Source: Russula earlei (Eukaryota; Basidiomycota; Agaricomycetes; Russulales; Russulaceae). From it: a stretch of 64,000 nt of DNA. The DNA is taken from positions 17,801 through 81,800 of the forward strand of contig JAGFNK010000218.1 in assembly GCA_025769875.1 (NCBI GenBank). The letters run 5' to 3'. The notes under the pieces are model-generated. The model worked only from the letters and a program-made list of their open reading frames with translations. It was not told the origin of the DNA and did no database searches. Below are positions 1 through 10,957 of this stretch, piece after piece. Within the stretch, counting starts at the first letter, position 1. Each line of letters starts with the position of its first letter. Both the position numbers and the translations under genes were made by a program.

Positions 1-1516
1 CACCGTTGTAGGTGCAGGGCTGGCTGGTACTGGTTCTGGGGTAGAGGTATCATACCCCTGAGTGATGTCTGCCAAAGGCAGCTGAGGGATGAAGATGGGT
101 AGAGGGGGAATGGGCTGCCCAGCCCGGTAGTTGGTGAGGAGTTCTTCAGCCCAGACACCTGGAGGGGTTTCTCCCTGGCTACAGCCTGCTTCAATGAACT
201 CCCAGCAATGTGAGCGTACTTTGGCTGCCACCATTCTCTCCTTGGCTTCAGCCCTGCCTCTTTCTACTCCTCACTTCTTGGCTAGGTATTTGCTGAGCTT
301 GTAGTGCAGCTGCTTCTCCTCTTCTTCGAGCACCTTATAGTTAGCTTCCAACATTTCCCTGTTGGGTGTAGAGGTGGTCTAAGCGATAGAGCTCTGCCTG
401 CAGCCCATAGTCGCCTAGCAGGTAGAGGGTCTGTCTCCAGCACCCTTTGAACTGCCTCTCTGTGTCAAAGCAGTCTAAATCATGTTTGTCTTGGCCATAC
501 TTATAGAGGTTGTAACAAGGGGTGGCCTGGAGGATCTCACCATAGTCTGCATGGCCTTCTCCGTTCTTCCCCCTTACTCTCGGCTCTCCCAAGGCAATGT
601 CATAGGCCACATACCTGGCCGGTTTGTTGCCCCAAGTCATACCATCAGGGATGTCAATCCCTGTATGGTGTCTGTCAGTGTCCCATTGTACCCAAGGCTC
701 TCCAGGGTGGGCAACCTGGTCAAGAGTGCTGGTAGGGGACGTTACATCCCAGTCCCCAGGCTGAACATCGACTTGGTCAGCAGGGGGTCCAAATTCGAGG
801 GGACACATGTCCGCTTCTCCTTCTCCAGTGCTATGTTCATCCATTCCTTGGAAGAAGGCGAGGAGGGAAGCATCAGGAGTAGTGATTTCAAGTGGCCCCT
901 CTGCACCAGAGAGGTCAGATTGGGGAACAATTTTGTTAGTGGGAGTTTGGGACATTTGTGAGCGATGATATGGGGGTGAGGAAGTAGAGGGCATTTTTTG
1001 CTGGACCTTTATAACCCATATGGCAGCAGGGTTCTTTCTGTGGTATTCCTCTATTAGTCTAGTTGCTTTGATGTTCTCTACTGGTTCCCAAGAGTCATGG
1101 GCTTCGGAGTATCCTTCCCACTGGACTTGATACTCCAGTTGTTTCCTCCTTCCAGTTCATCTTGAACCTAAAATCATTGCTACTTCATATTCTTCTTCTC
1201 CTTCCACCAATTCTGCTTCTGGATTGGTGTAGTTGGCCCCATGCTCCTCTGTCTCCTTGTAAGGTGTCAATAAGGATGCATGAAATGTGTTATGGATCCT
1301 CCAGTGGCTAGGGAGATCCAATCTGTATGTCACTGGGCTGATCACCTCCATTATTTCAAAGGGCCCATATCGTTTTGGGCGTAGTTTCACTGTAGGATGT
1401 GTTGTTTTTAGGTTGGTGCTGTCGAGCCATACCCTTTCTCCTTTCTGATAAGGTTGGAAACTACTTCTTCACTTCTACATTAGGGAAGCGATCTTCATTG
1501 CTTCTTGTGCCTGTGA
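1..1516 (-). pseudogene. GYP-1 Pol C-terminus: integrase tail, chromodomain and long extension
   Basis: The integrase C-terminal segment (about 1160-1516) has the typical KLRPKRYGPFEI stretch and 'NTFHASLLTPY'. It reads into a chromodomain (about 1010-1165, EYQVQWEGYSEAHDSWEP), which in chromoviruses directs integration to particular chromatin. A TGA at 1157-1159 separates the two where an Arg CGA is expected. The same frame then continues past the chromodomain for more than 200 residues (994-341, acidic and aromatic, no domain I recognise). An extra G near 348 shifts the frame, after which a charged, probably coiled-coil stretch continues to the window edge, broken by another TGA at 271-273. 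The extension is longer than a standard chromovirus Pol tail. Confidence 0.8.
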
Positions 1517-2906
1517 TGTTACACCATTTTCCTTTTACGTTTACCTCTTAACTTTTGCTATGGACTGCTTGCTTTCGTACGTCCCTTTACTTACTAGTCT
1601 CATGATCTCTTATGTCTTGTGATCCCTTCTGTGTTATCATGTGATCCATACACGTCCAGGTAACACTGGATTGCTGTTACTTTCCCTTTGTTTGGTTCTC
1701 TTTCCATTTATATTCACTTCTTAGTTTCAACTGTGCAATGCTGCGCACCTACTGTGCAGCACAGTTACTTGGTTCTGACTCATTCGTGGCCTCATTCCTA
1801 TGACTCCTACTTATTATGACTCCTACTATACTAGTAGCACAGTCAAAGTGCAGCTATTGCTGCGCTTCTCCTGTATATATAATGTAAGGTGAGCCATATC
1901 GCTGGCCTCGGAACCACGTGCGGACCGCGCGCGATGCGTGATGCTCGACCTCCTCCCACACCTTGCCTCCTTCCTTGCATCGCATCGCCCAGTCCTTGCC
2001 ACTGACCACGTGCACACACCACGCCTCGGCACACGCGACGCGTTCGCATCTCAGGCCTTTCACCATGGCCTCGACCGTCTCGACCAGTCTTGATTCTCTT
2101 TCATGCCTATCTCCCTTTCATGCCTTTCATCCTTAGTACTTCTCTCCTGTATATAAAACACCTAGCTACTCTGTAGTAGAAAAAAGAAGAGGAAGAATAC
2201 AGTCTTGTTGAGTTCCCCTTACCTTCAGTCAGAAACAACTGTGCGCGAGTGATCTTGCTCTCCTCTCCTCTCCTTCTCTTCTCCCTTCCTCCTCATTCCT
2301 CTTGCTCTTGGGTCAAGACAACCGTCTTTGGATTGCCGTCCAGCCCCACGAACTCTGCGTGCCCTGGTTTGGCTCGCTTCAATAAGCTCAGTACTTTGTG
2401 ACCAAAGCCCTAAGCTTGGTCTCTTGTAGAATCCAACCTACTCCTGTCCAACATATTCTCCTGCAACCCACTTCACTCTCACAAACTTAAACCACAAACA
2501 CCTCTCCATTTCATCAACTCTCAACACACCATCCACCATCTACTCTTCACCTTTCCCTTCCTCCCCTAAGAGTCTCTCTTCACTCCCCTGAGAAGAGCTC
2601 TCCTCCTTTAAGACCTACCTTCCTCTACTCTCTCTGCGTTGTTCAAGGTCCCCAACGGACTTGAACGCATATAGCTAGTGGAACCAGCCCTAGTCTATCC
2701 CATTACAAACTTACCCTAGCTTCTCAACGGAACGAGTCATAATGTACTAGGAAGGGTCTATTGGCCATAACCTGTTTAGCATAAAACACTTTGACCACTG
2801 CAGGGATCCTTACTCACTATACATGGGAACCAGCCCGTTTCTTGAACACCTCTCTATCATCAACTTGTTTTCCACTTGAGAACTGACACGGCTAGTTACC
2901 GTGACA
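1517..2906 (+). mobile_element. Solo LTR, family L5, inside GYP-1 integrase
   Basis: Starts TGTTACACC and ends CCGTGACA. It is flanked by the duplication TGTGA at 1512-1516 and 2907-2911. Two TATA-like boxes lie near 1875-1885 and 2150. The second copy (21958-25705) lacks about 460 bp present here between roughly 1885 and 2380. That extra block is CpG-rich, unlike the rest of the LTR. Removing the LTR rejoins the integrase reading frame. Confidence 0.92.
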
Positions 2907-3720
2907 TGTGATCTCGCTTCCTGGATTTGGACTTTCCAATTGTCTATTCTTGGTATCTTCCTTCCCCGATTTGGCTGGTGTGCCTTGGGCATAAAGCCCA
3001 TCCATAAGAAGAAAGGGGGCTGCTTGGTTGTCTCTGAAATGTTAGAATTCATTGTGTATTGCACCAGAGGCAGCCAGTCCACCCAGTCGTCTTGTTGGTG
3101 GTTGCAAAAGATCCTGAGCAATGTTTCCATCATCTGATTTGTCCTTTCTGATTGTCCATCTGTCTGGGGATGGTAGGCAGTGCTGATATTCTGTTTGATA
3201 TGCAGCTGGTCACAAAGTTCCCTAATAAACTTGGAACTTATTAGTTTGTCTTGATCGGATATGATTTTGCTTGGTACTCCCACAAAGGGGAATATTCTGT
3301 CTTTGTAGAGCTGTGCTAGCTCTTCTGCGTCCATCTCTTCCTTGCAAGGAAGCAGGATGATGCCCTTAGTACAATCATGGTCAGTGACAGTCAATATACT
3401 GTCATATCCTTTCGACTTCGGCAATTTGACCACAAAGTCCATGCTGACAGTCAAGAAGGGAGTAGCCCCTTCTTCTGGTGGTATGGGATACAGGGGAGGT
3501 CAACTTGGATGAGTGTTTGACTTGTTACTTTGGCAAATTGTGCATCCTTCCACATATTGGTTGACAAAGCATCTCATGGTGGGCCACCAGCAGTATCGCA
3601 TCATTCCCAGTAATGTTTTAGCCTTCCCTGGGTGTCCTGCTGTGGGACTGTCATGATACTGTTCCAGTAACATCCTGTGGGTCCCTTTGTCTCCTGTAAC
3701 CACCAAGGCTTCATTCTTCC
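2907..3720 (-). pseudogene. GYP-1 integrase core
   Basis: The N-terminal HHCC zinc-binding module lies at about 3520-3680 (His-x-x-x-x-x-x-x-His followed by CTIC). The RNase-H-fold core follows at 2920-3454: the first Asp in 'MDFVVKLP', the second in 'ISDQDKLISS', and the Glu in 'GQSERTNQ'. All three catalytic acids are therefore present. The reading frame is interrupted by a few stops (for example around 3425-3500) and is cut by the L5 LTR at 2906. The remainder of the protein resumes at 1516. The enzyme would have joined the element's cDNA to the chromosome. Confidence 0.9.
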
Positions 3721-3829
3721 ACCATAAGCTATGTCGCTTCTCCAGTCGGTGTCTCTGTACCCAATCAAGTAACTTTAATCGGTGTCTTTCTTCCCCTTAT
3801 TGGTTCTTTATCCATTCTTCAAATGCAGT

Positions 3830-5390
3830 AGTATGCATTACTCAAATAAAAAGGTGGTCAGGTAGTGCGACCACTTCTTCTTTATCCCCTTGTCCATCAT
3901 CAAGGTCAGGTCTCCTAGACAGGGTGTCTGCTTTGTTCCTTGCCCCTGCCTGGTGTTTCAGCTCTAAGTCAAAGTCCACCAAGAAGGTAATGTATCTTGC
4001 CACTTGACCATTTATTCACTGAGGGTGTCAGTAATGCAACAGGTTCGCATGGTCTGTATAGACCACCACCTTATGCTTTGCTCCCATGAGCAGGTGTCTC
4101 CAGTGCTTCAAGGCTCGCACCATGGCTAAGAACTCTTTGTCCCATATGTCATAGTTCTTTTCTGCTTGTTTCAAGGCTGTGGAGAAGTAACCTATTGGCC
4201 TCCTCTTTCCTTGTTCATCCTTCTGGAATAGTACTGCTCCAATAGCATAATTGGATGCGTCTACTTCCAGTTCAAAGGGTTGCTCCTCATCAGGATGGAG
4301 CAGGACAGGGTTGGAAGATACTATGTGGATAAGTCATTCCAGAGCATCTTTGCATTCTTGGGTCCATTCGAATGGTACCCCTTTCTTTGTCAAGGCAATA
4401 ATGGGTTGAGCAATCTGGCTGAATCCTCGAATGAAAGCCCTGTTATAGCTGAGGACTCCCATGACCTTGCGCACTTCATGCACATCCTTGATTTCTCTAG
4501 GCCAGTCCGTGATTCCTCGGACCTTGGAGGCCTCAATCTTCATCTTCCCTTCATCTATGTCCCATCCCAGCATGGTTAGTTTTCACACCATGAACTGGCA
4601 CTTCTTGGGTTTCAGGAAGTATGACTTCTTCTGCATCAGCATGAGTAGTTCGCTGATACATTGCTCATGGATTTCTAGTTGTTCGGGACTGTCCCCCATG
4701 GCAATTCCAAAGTCATCCAGATAGTTGACAGTGTATTCTGCCCATTGGTCCAGCCAGTCACCAAAGTCTCTTCTCATCAGCCTAGTAAAGAAGGCTGGCA
4801 CATTCTTGAGCCCGAAATACATGATGTTGGGCAGGTAGGTTCCATATGGCATCTTGAAGGCTGCCTTCCAGCAATCTCCTTCTGCCAGTCGCACATTATT
4901 GTATCCCCATCATATATTGAACTTGGAGAACACCTTTTTCCCTTGAAGTCTTTCCACCTCTTGTTCCAGATGTGGTAAAGGTTCATTGTCTCATCTGGTC
5001 CACTGATTTAGTCATTGATAGTCTACAATGATCCTCTTCTCCTTGCTGTCCTTCTTGCCAATGAAGAACACTGGAGATGTGTAGCTGGATGGACCTGGAG
5101 TGATGTATCGCTTTTCTACTTCATCAGCTAGGAATTTCTTGAGGTATTCTCATTCATCTTGTGTTAGGGGGTACACTTTGCAATTTAGCTCCTTTGGTGC
5201 ATCAGGTAACAGCTCTATCTGCATATCTTGTTCCCTTGGTGGTGGGAACCTCTGGGACTTCTCTTCTGAGAAGACATCTGCAAAGCGGTGGAATCACTTT
5301 GGAACATTGGCAAGGGGGTCCTCTCCTTCCTGTGGTTCAATTGACTGCTGGGCCCACTTCTGAGCAATAGTCGTCTTTTGTAGGTAAATG
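3830..5390 (-). pseudogene. GYP-1 reverse transcriptase and RNase H
   Basis: The RT palm motif YLDD, preceded by Val-Asn, is at about 4709-4729 and the 'FSKFNI*WGYNNVRL' strand is near 4890-4940, with the stop where Arg is expected. The RNase H domain (about 3900-4330) shows 'EVDASNYAIGAVLFQ' and 'VVVYTDHANLLHY'. At least six in-frame stops are visible, several at CGA-to-TGA positions such as the DYRRLN and WTRRDN segments. Length and order match a Ty3/Gypsy RT-RH, so this is a point-mutated rather than rearranged copy. Confidence 0.9.
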
Positions 5391-5394
5391 GCTT

Positions 5395-5845
5395 CCCCTT
5401 TCTTCAATTGTTGGCCTTCATCTCTTGCTTGCTTTTGGATATTTGCGACATAGAGATCCAGGTACTTGTATCAAGCAGTCTCAATCTGTACCACTCCTTC
5501 CATCAGCTGTCCTTTCTTCCAGTTGATGGTGGGGTCGAACTCATATAGGAAGGGATATCCCAGGATGACCTGATCTGTTCCTAAATCTGTGAGATAGAAC
5601 TTTTGCAAGCTCTCCTTCTCCTTATATCGGACATGAAGCCAGCAGTAATGGGTGAGTTCCCCTTGCTTATTCTGGGTTCCATTGACGTTTCGTACTACCA
5701 TGGGTTCATGTAGTTCTTGTTTCCCAATCTTCAGTCTTTTCCAAGTGATCAATGAAGTTCTCTGTTGCTCCACTGTCCAGTAGAGCAGATTCCTCGGCCG
5801 CCATGTGTGCAGTGATGAAAGTGAATGGAATATTCATAGCATTCA
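5395..5845 (-). pseudogene. GYP-1 aspartic protease
   Basis: The retropepsin active-site triad is seen as 'SALLDSGATENFID' at about 5755-5800, and the second conserved strand as 'DQVILGYPFLYEFDPTINW' at about 5515-5570. A small deletion between the two (near 5740-5755) changes the frame, so the open segment 5471-5773 no longer carries the DSG motif. The protease would have processed Gag-Pol. Confidence 0.85.
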
Positions 5846-6542
5846 GTCTTCTAATGTACACTTGCAACACACTATTCTTCCTAAGCCAGGCCGTCGACTT
5901 AGGTGTTCCTAAAAACCCTGTTCCATCAGTTCTTCCAATAAGTCCTCCTTCTGTTTGGTGGACATCTTCTTTATGGATGCAGAGGAGGAGCTCTTGTTGT
6001 AGGCAGGAGGAGGAGATGTGGATTGTCCAGAGACAGTGCTTTCATTTCCACTGTCCCCTGAATCATCCTCCTTTTCTGTTTCCAGAGCTCGAGCTTTTCC
6101 TTTGTCCCTTGGGTTACTTGATTTCTTTTTGACTCTGTCCTTGTCAGGACAGTTCCGGCTGATATGCCCTGCTTTCTTGCAGATGGAGCATTTCCCTTCT
6201 GCTAGCAGTTTCTTCTTTTCCTCTGTCAGAGGAGGATGTCACTTGGTCCTTTCTGCATCAGTGGATACTGAGTCCACTTCCATAGCATTCGGGTCTCTTT
6301 GGTTTTGCCTTTTCCCAGCCTGTAGGGATTTCATGTGATTCTCCCTGGTGGTCAACAATCCACCTCCAGATCCAATATTGGCTTTCATGAGCTGGTCTCT
6401 GGCCTGTTCTTCCCTAGCAGCATTGATCCATGCTTGCAGATCATTGATGGCAGGTATGTCTCTGACTGGTTGATTGTAGATTTGTCGCACCAGCCAGGTG
6501 ATCAGTCCAGCCTTATAGGCTTCAACTGCTCCTGGTGAATTC
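5846..6542 (-). pseudogene. GYP-1 Gag C-terminal part with CCHC zinc knuckle
   Basis: After removal of the L2 LTR this continues the Gag at 7987. It holds 'RQIYNQPVRDIPAINDLQAW', a basic stretch, then a nucleocapsid knuckle CSICKKAGHISRNC (about 6147-6192) of the C-x2-C-x4-H-x4-C type, which binds the element RNA. A TGA at about 6239-6241 breaks the frame just before the knuckle where CGA is expected (KRHPPL). Confidence 0.88.
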
Positions 6543-7986
6543 TGTTACAAACCAAGGCCAGGTCCTGGCCGTAGATTGTCCTGTTTCACTCAAGAGAGAC
6601 CTCTCTCACTTTGAATTGCCAAACTCCCTTCCATTTCCTGGGCTACCCCTCCTGTGGTACAAGATATCGCTATTGCAAAGGCACTATAACACGACCAGGC
6701 ACCCATTTCCTAATCAGATAATCATCGCATGGCAGCCACATGGTCGCCCAGCCACCAAGAACCTAAAACAGCGGCACAAACTCTTAGAAACTGTTGCATA
6801 ACTCATCTGATGTCATCAAGGCTCCAATGACATCATGGCTGACTGAGCGACTCCACAGTGACCTCATAGGCTCACTAAGCGCTCCACAGTGACATCATAA
6901 TGATGTCATCACTCCACAATGATCAGTAATGCGCTCAGTATGTTATGGCATCGCGGCCGTAAGAGCGTTAGCTCAAAGTTCAATAGGGCCAAGTCCCTGT
7001 GACTTGGTTCAAGGGTTTAGTGGGGCTGGCTCAAAGAGACTGGATCAAGGGTTTAGCATCTCAATGCTGAGTCAAGCAATGACTCAGTCTGCAGACAGAG
7101 TTGATCTTCTGGTTTCACAGAAGAGGAGGACAATGAGAGAGAGGCAGAGGAGGAAGAGGAACACAAGGGTTCCCTGAGGTGTACTCAAGTCAAGCAAGAT
7201 GTAAGCCAGCACAACACAAGTTGTGATTGAGAGACAATTTACAGGGCAAAGGGATGTGACAGGAAATGGGACAAAGCTAAGCTTGGGGCATTCCCCAGCT
7301 TCTACAGGTGCTTAAATACTGTATGTAGCGAGGCTGTACAGTACTATATGCAGAACAATAGATAAAGGCAGGCCAATAGCAAAAGTAACTCAACAATAGG
7401 TGAAACACAATAGATGAAACACAACAGGTGAAACAATAAGAGGTCATCAATATCAAGGGATGAAACAGTAACCAAGGGTACGAGGGTGGAAGGTAGGGAA
7501 CAAATAAGAAGTGAAACAGGGATGAACCAAAAGAGGGGTAGATCACAACATAGTAAGCCTGAAACTTGACACAAGCAAGTTTATGCCTCTGTAGTCCTAT
7601 TGGATGGTACCAAAGGGTCCAGAATAGTTCCAGTTCTTTGTAATCGACCCTGTACACTGTATATAAGCCCCAATGAAGCATGGCAGTCGTCAGACTGTCC
7701 ATTTGTGATACTCTCATCTTCCTGGGTACTCCCCTGCAACTGCTCAGTCTAAAGTCCTCCCTTGTCTTCAAGGTACTCTTCAACGACTGCCTTGTTTAAA
7801 GCCCCTTGCTGCACTGGCCTCCACTCTTCGCCTCTGCCTTCTGCAACACATACCAGTCCCCATCTTGTACCTCCTAGTCATTTGGCTTATCCTCTTGTTC
7901 AACGCCGTTTACACCACGTACCATCTATTCCGACCCTTGCCCACCTGCTCCTGAGTCCTTAGTGATCAGCAGTATGTGTCTTGACA
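6543..7986 (+). mobile_element. Solo LTR, family L2, interrupted by an L3 LTR
   Basis: Starts TGTTACAAACC and ends GTGTCTTGACA, flanked by AATTC at 6538-6542 and 7987-7991. It lies in GYP-1 gag. Without the nested L3 (6941-7550 plus one duplication) it is about 829 bp, the same as the copies at 57753 and 35958. A TATA box (GTATATAAGC) lies near 7665, so promoter sense is plus, opposite to GYP-1. Confidence 0.93.
6941..7550 (-). mobile_element. Solo LTR, family L3, nested in L2
   Basis: Plus-strand ends are TGTTATGGC and GATCACAACA. The flanks are CAGTA (6936-6940) and TAGTA (7551-7555), a 5-bp duplication with one C-to-T change. The uninterrupted L2 at 58141 reads straight through this point. 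A TTTAAG-type promoter (reverse strand, near 7312) gives minus sense. Confidence 0.9.
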
Positions 7987-9146
7987 AATTCTGGTCCCAT
8001 CCTGCTTTACTGAGCAGAACAAGGAATTTGCTAGTATAATCATCCAGCAATGCTGCTTTAGACATGGACAATTGTTGTAGCTCCATGAAAGCGTCTTCAG
8101 GCTCTGTGGTGTCTTTGAATTCTCTGAAGAAGTCATCCACAAATTTGGTCCAAAAGAGCATGTCAGTTGGATCTAGCTGCACTGGTGCATAGGGAGATGG
8201 TGGGTCCCCATTTTTTTTTGCTTGTACCAGGTTTGTTTGGTTGACCACCAATTCATGTACCTTCTCTCCTTTGATATAGGTGAGAGCTAGGGCTACTCAC
8301 TTCATTGGAATAGTCATAGTCGGGTTGTCACTGTTAAGCAGATTCCATAGATTGAAATCCTGGATGAAGTACTTCATCTTCTTCCTGTCTCCTTTGAAGA
8401 CTTCAGGAGGCTCTCCTTTCAGAGATCCATTGCCTCCATGGGGGCCTGGTGCCGGCTGAGGTGCCAGGTTCGCCCCTGGTCCTACAGGAGGTGCTGCAGG
8501 TTGTCCCCCTCCTGGAGGGCCTCCTCCAGGTGGGCCTCCTCCTGGTACTGGTGGACCTGTGGGTCCAAAGGGGACTCCTCCACCTCCAGGTGGTTGTCCT
8601 TCACCAGGTGGACCACCTCCAGGGTTTATTACAATGGTGGGCCCTGTTCTTCCACCTGCTGTCTGGGTGGCAATGGTGGCTGTCTGCGTTGCTGCAATGG
8701 TAGCCATTTCAACTGATTCTTCTGGTTCTTCAACAATTGTTGGTTCAATGGGTGAGACATGTACTGTCTGCTCTAGTCTTTCAGCTAGCTCCAATACTTC
8801 TGGTGCTTCTGCTTTCTGATCTGTAGTCGGAGGGTCTGACTTCTCTGTTTCTCCACTTGATGATTTTTGTATCAATGGAGCTGGGTCATCTACTACTGGG
8901 CTTCTGGGTTCCCAATGAGTAGTATAAGGATCTGTCTTGATTCCTAGACCTAGGACCTTATATTCGTCAATGTCTTTGTCCTCTTCTGCATAGGGATGTC
9001 CTTTGTGGTAATCAACAAAGTACCACTGATCATTGATGTATTTGCAAGGAAGGTAGCTTCCTTTGTATCAGACCTCATATCTGTTAGGTCCTTCCTGGTC
9101 TGCCCAACACCAGATGGCAGTCCCTTTGATTCCTGAGGGTAGATTG
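7987..9146 (-). pseudogene. GYP-1 Gag central region
   Basis: Contains a Gly/Pro-rich linker (8420-8620), then the retrotransposon Gag domain: 'EPPEVFKGDRKKMKYFIQDF', 'DPTDMLFWTKFVDDFFREF' and 'FMELQQLSMSKAALLDDY'. Upstream (8880-9146) is an aromatic N-terminal module ('RYEV-YKGSYLPCKYINDQW', 'DEYKVLGLGIKTDPYTTHWEP'). In-frame TGA codons near 8295 and 9067 sit where CGA (Arg) is expected. The part before 9146 is displaced by the L1 LTR to beyond 10108. GYP-2 has a comparable aromatic module before its Gag (61129-61620). Confidence 0.85.
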
Positions 9147-10108
9147 TGTCAAGACTCACTGTTGAACTATCCAGTTCAAGAGCGAGGGATAAGCTCGAAG
9201 ACGAGTCGATAGACGTCCAAGACCGCGTGGGCAAGGAGTAGAACCCAGAGGAGCAACAAATACCAGAGAGGTATTGTTACTGTGAGAGTAGAACAATCAC
9301 GCAGGGAAGAGGCCAGGATAGTCACAAGGGGATGGTCCTTAAAGGAGTATCCCAGGAATGGAGAGTGCCATAAACAAATGGACAGTCTGAGGACTGTCCG
9401 CTACTTTATTGAGCGCTTATATACTACAAGAGAACTGCTAAATAGGGAACAAGTCATAACCTTGTTATCAAGCACCATAGGGTGATGAGTAAGAAGTCGG
9501 AGGACGCTTACTGAGCATGCTCAGTCATGCTCAGTAAGCTGCTGAGTAAGAAGCTTCTCTTGATGAGTAAGAGCTTCCATTGTCCACGTGTTCACTGCTT
9601 TAGTGCATGTGCAAGCACCTGATTCATTTCCTGTTAGTTAGTTTAGGGCCGGTCATTTGAGGACTTGTAGTTTGGTTAGGGAATAGTGTTATCTTATAAG
9701 GCCCTTATATAGTTCTATTAGGGTCCTTAGAGTCGACCCTAATACTTCTATTAAGGTCCTTAGTGTTGCCTTATAGTTCGTTCTATAGTTATTAGAGTTG
9801 GTCTAATAACGCGTTTGTAGGGCCTTTGATACTAGGTTAGTACCTATTGTAGAGTTCCTAGGGTCATTCCAAAGGGTCCTTAGAAAGGCCCTAATGCTGT
9901 CTTTTGTTGCTAGAAGGGTTGCTTTTAAGTGGGGCTTGCTGTATGTCGATTGTGCCGAGAATCGCTCGCGCAACAATGTGCGCGCGATATTGTGGACACC
10001 TCTACTCACCCCTTTTGCTCGTGTGAACAGGGTGACACCATAGAGGCTGGGTTTCCTCCTATAAGGAAGGGTCCTTCAAGGGCCCTCTCCAGAGAATGGT
10101 TCATGACA
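9147..10108 (-). mobile_element. Solo LTR, family L1 (962 bp), in GYP-1 gag
   Basis: Plus-strand ends are TGTCAAGACTC and GTTCATGACA, with a perfect GATTG duplication at 9142-9146 and 10109-10113. The promoter (TATATAAGCGCTC on the minus strand, near 9415-9425) gives minus sense. This copy keeps many CpGs (for example the GCGCGCGAT run near 9980), so it looks young. It contains a perfect 14-bp-stem palindrome at 9506-9539. Confidence 0.95.
9506..9539. repeat. Perfect hairpin in L1 LTR
   Basis: Arms of 14 bp (GCTTACTGAGCATG and its exact complement) surround a 6-nt loop. It lies upstream of the LTR promoter, in the presumed U3. The element is seen again, with changes, in the L1 copies near 20757, 23540, 35660 and 57240. 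Function is unknown; it could be a protein-binding palindrome. Confidence 0.8.
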
Positions 10109-10431
10109 GATTGTCCCTCTCTCTAGCTTAGAACCAACCAAATTTGGTTCCTTGCTTCAATTTCTGGTTGAACTTTACATGTATGCTATGTTCACCTTTG
10201 ATCTCCAGTTTGTCCACTTGCCACTGCCTTTCCTAGGGAGTCGGAACTTGTGTGCCCGCTTACCACTGTCTATGCCAATGACAGTAGGGGTCTTTACAGA
10301 AGTATGCATGTGTCCAACCATGCTGCTCGTCAAGAGTCACGTAGTACACCTTCTTCTTGTTGTGGAGAGGTCTGTATAGATTCTCTCCCTTGACTATTTC
10401 ACAGTGATGTCTGTGATAGAAGCTCAACTTA
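10109..10431 (-). pseudogene. GYP-1 Gag N-terminal segment
   Basis: Read on the minus strand this stretch encodes 'LYRPLHNKKKVYYVTLDEQ' and 'HAYFCKDPYCHWHRQW', then joins across the L1 insertion to 'NLPSGIKGTAIWCWADQEG'. No ATG is visible at the expected start. It stays open back towards the LTR boundary. At least three stops interrupt it. I cannot assign a domain; it is the first part of an unusually long Gag leader. Confidence 0.6.
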
Positions 10432-10957
10432 TGTTAAGGCTCCAAAGTGCCTTAAATAAGATCAATGGTCGCGTCTATGAATGCATCCTACCAATGCAGA
10501 TATGCTTGAGTCAAGCAAGCAATACTTGTGGAGGGGAAGGAGTATTAGATCCTTCTGGAGTATGGCAACAAGATGAGAGGGGCTCTGCAGATGGGGTAGG
10601 AGTCAACTGTTTGGGATTGGCAAACTAAGTCGAGCTTAGGGCTCAACTGCTACAGTCTGAGGGCTTTATATAGCCCTACAGATATAAGGTTTGTGCTACT
10701 GTAGTACTGGTTGGTGCTATAGAAGCAAGAGGCAGCTCATAGAAGCGAGGTTGCTTCTATGTAAATGATCTCAGTGCTGGAAGCATTAAGTGCTTCCCTA
10801 GTAGCAATCTCAGTGTCATAAGTACTTTCCTAATCAAGGAAGCAACGTACATGGCAGTACAGGAACATCTGGAACAGAAGCAATGCTACTCATTGCTTCT
10901 TCAATACATCTTTAGAAAGATACGATCAACGCGTTCCAAACGCGATATTAACGAACA
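10432..10957 (-). mobile_element. Probable 5' LTR of GYP-1 (L9)
   Basis: Plus-strand ends are TGTTAAGGC and ACGAACA, which gives TGTT...AACA on the minus strand. A TATATAAAG box on the minus strand lies near 10665-10675. The other LTR is off the left edge, so neither the boundaries nor the duplication can be checked. The right edge coincides with the point where pogo coding similarity stops. Confidence 0.5.

Larger units (their letters stand above)
1..10957 (-). mobile_element. GYP-1: decayed Ty3/Gypsy chromovirus, 3' end outside window
   Basis: Read on the minus strand from right to left the order is LTR, Gag with a CCHC knuckle, aspartic protease, reverse transcriptase, RNase H, integrase, chromodomain, then a long C-terminal extension that runs off the left edge. 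This is the Ty3/Gypsy chromovirus order. The element is split by solo LTRs L2 (6543-7986, itself holding an L3), L1 (9147-10108) and L5 (1517-2906), each with a 5-bp duplication. It carries many in-frame stops, mostly TGA where CGA is expected, so it cannot be autonomous. Its right end lies inside a pogo-like transposase gene (10958-11710), which suggests it inserted there. Confidence 0.9.

Noticed and set aside
482..961. Plus-strand open frame of 159 codons
   Set aside because: It overlaps the better-supported minus-strand GYP-1 Pol extension and has no family signal.
8438..8819. Plus-strand Trp/Gly/Val-rich open frames
   Set aside because: They are shadows of the Gly/Pro-rich linker of GYP-1 Gag on the minus strand.
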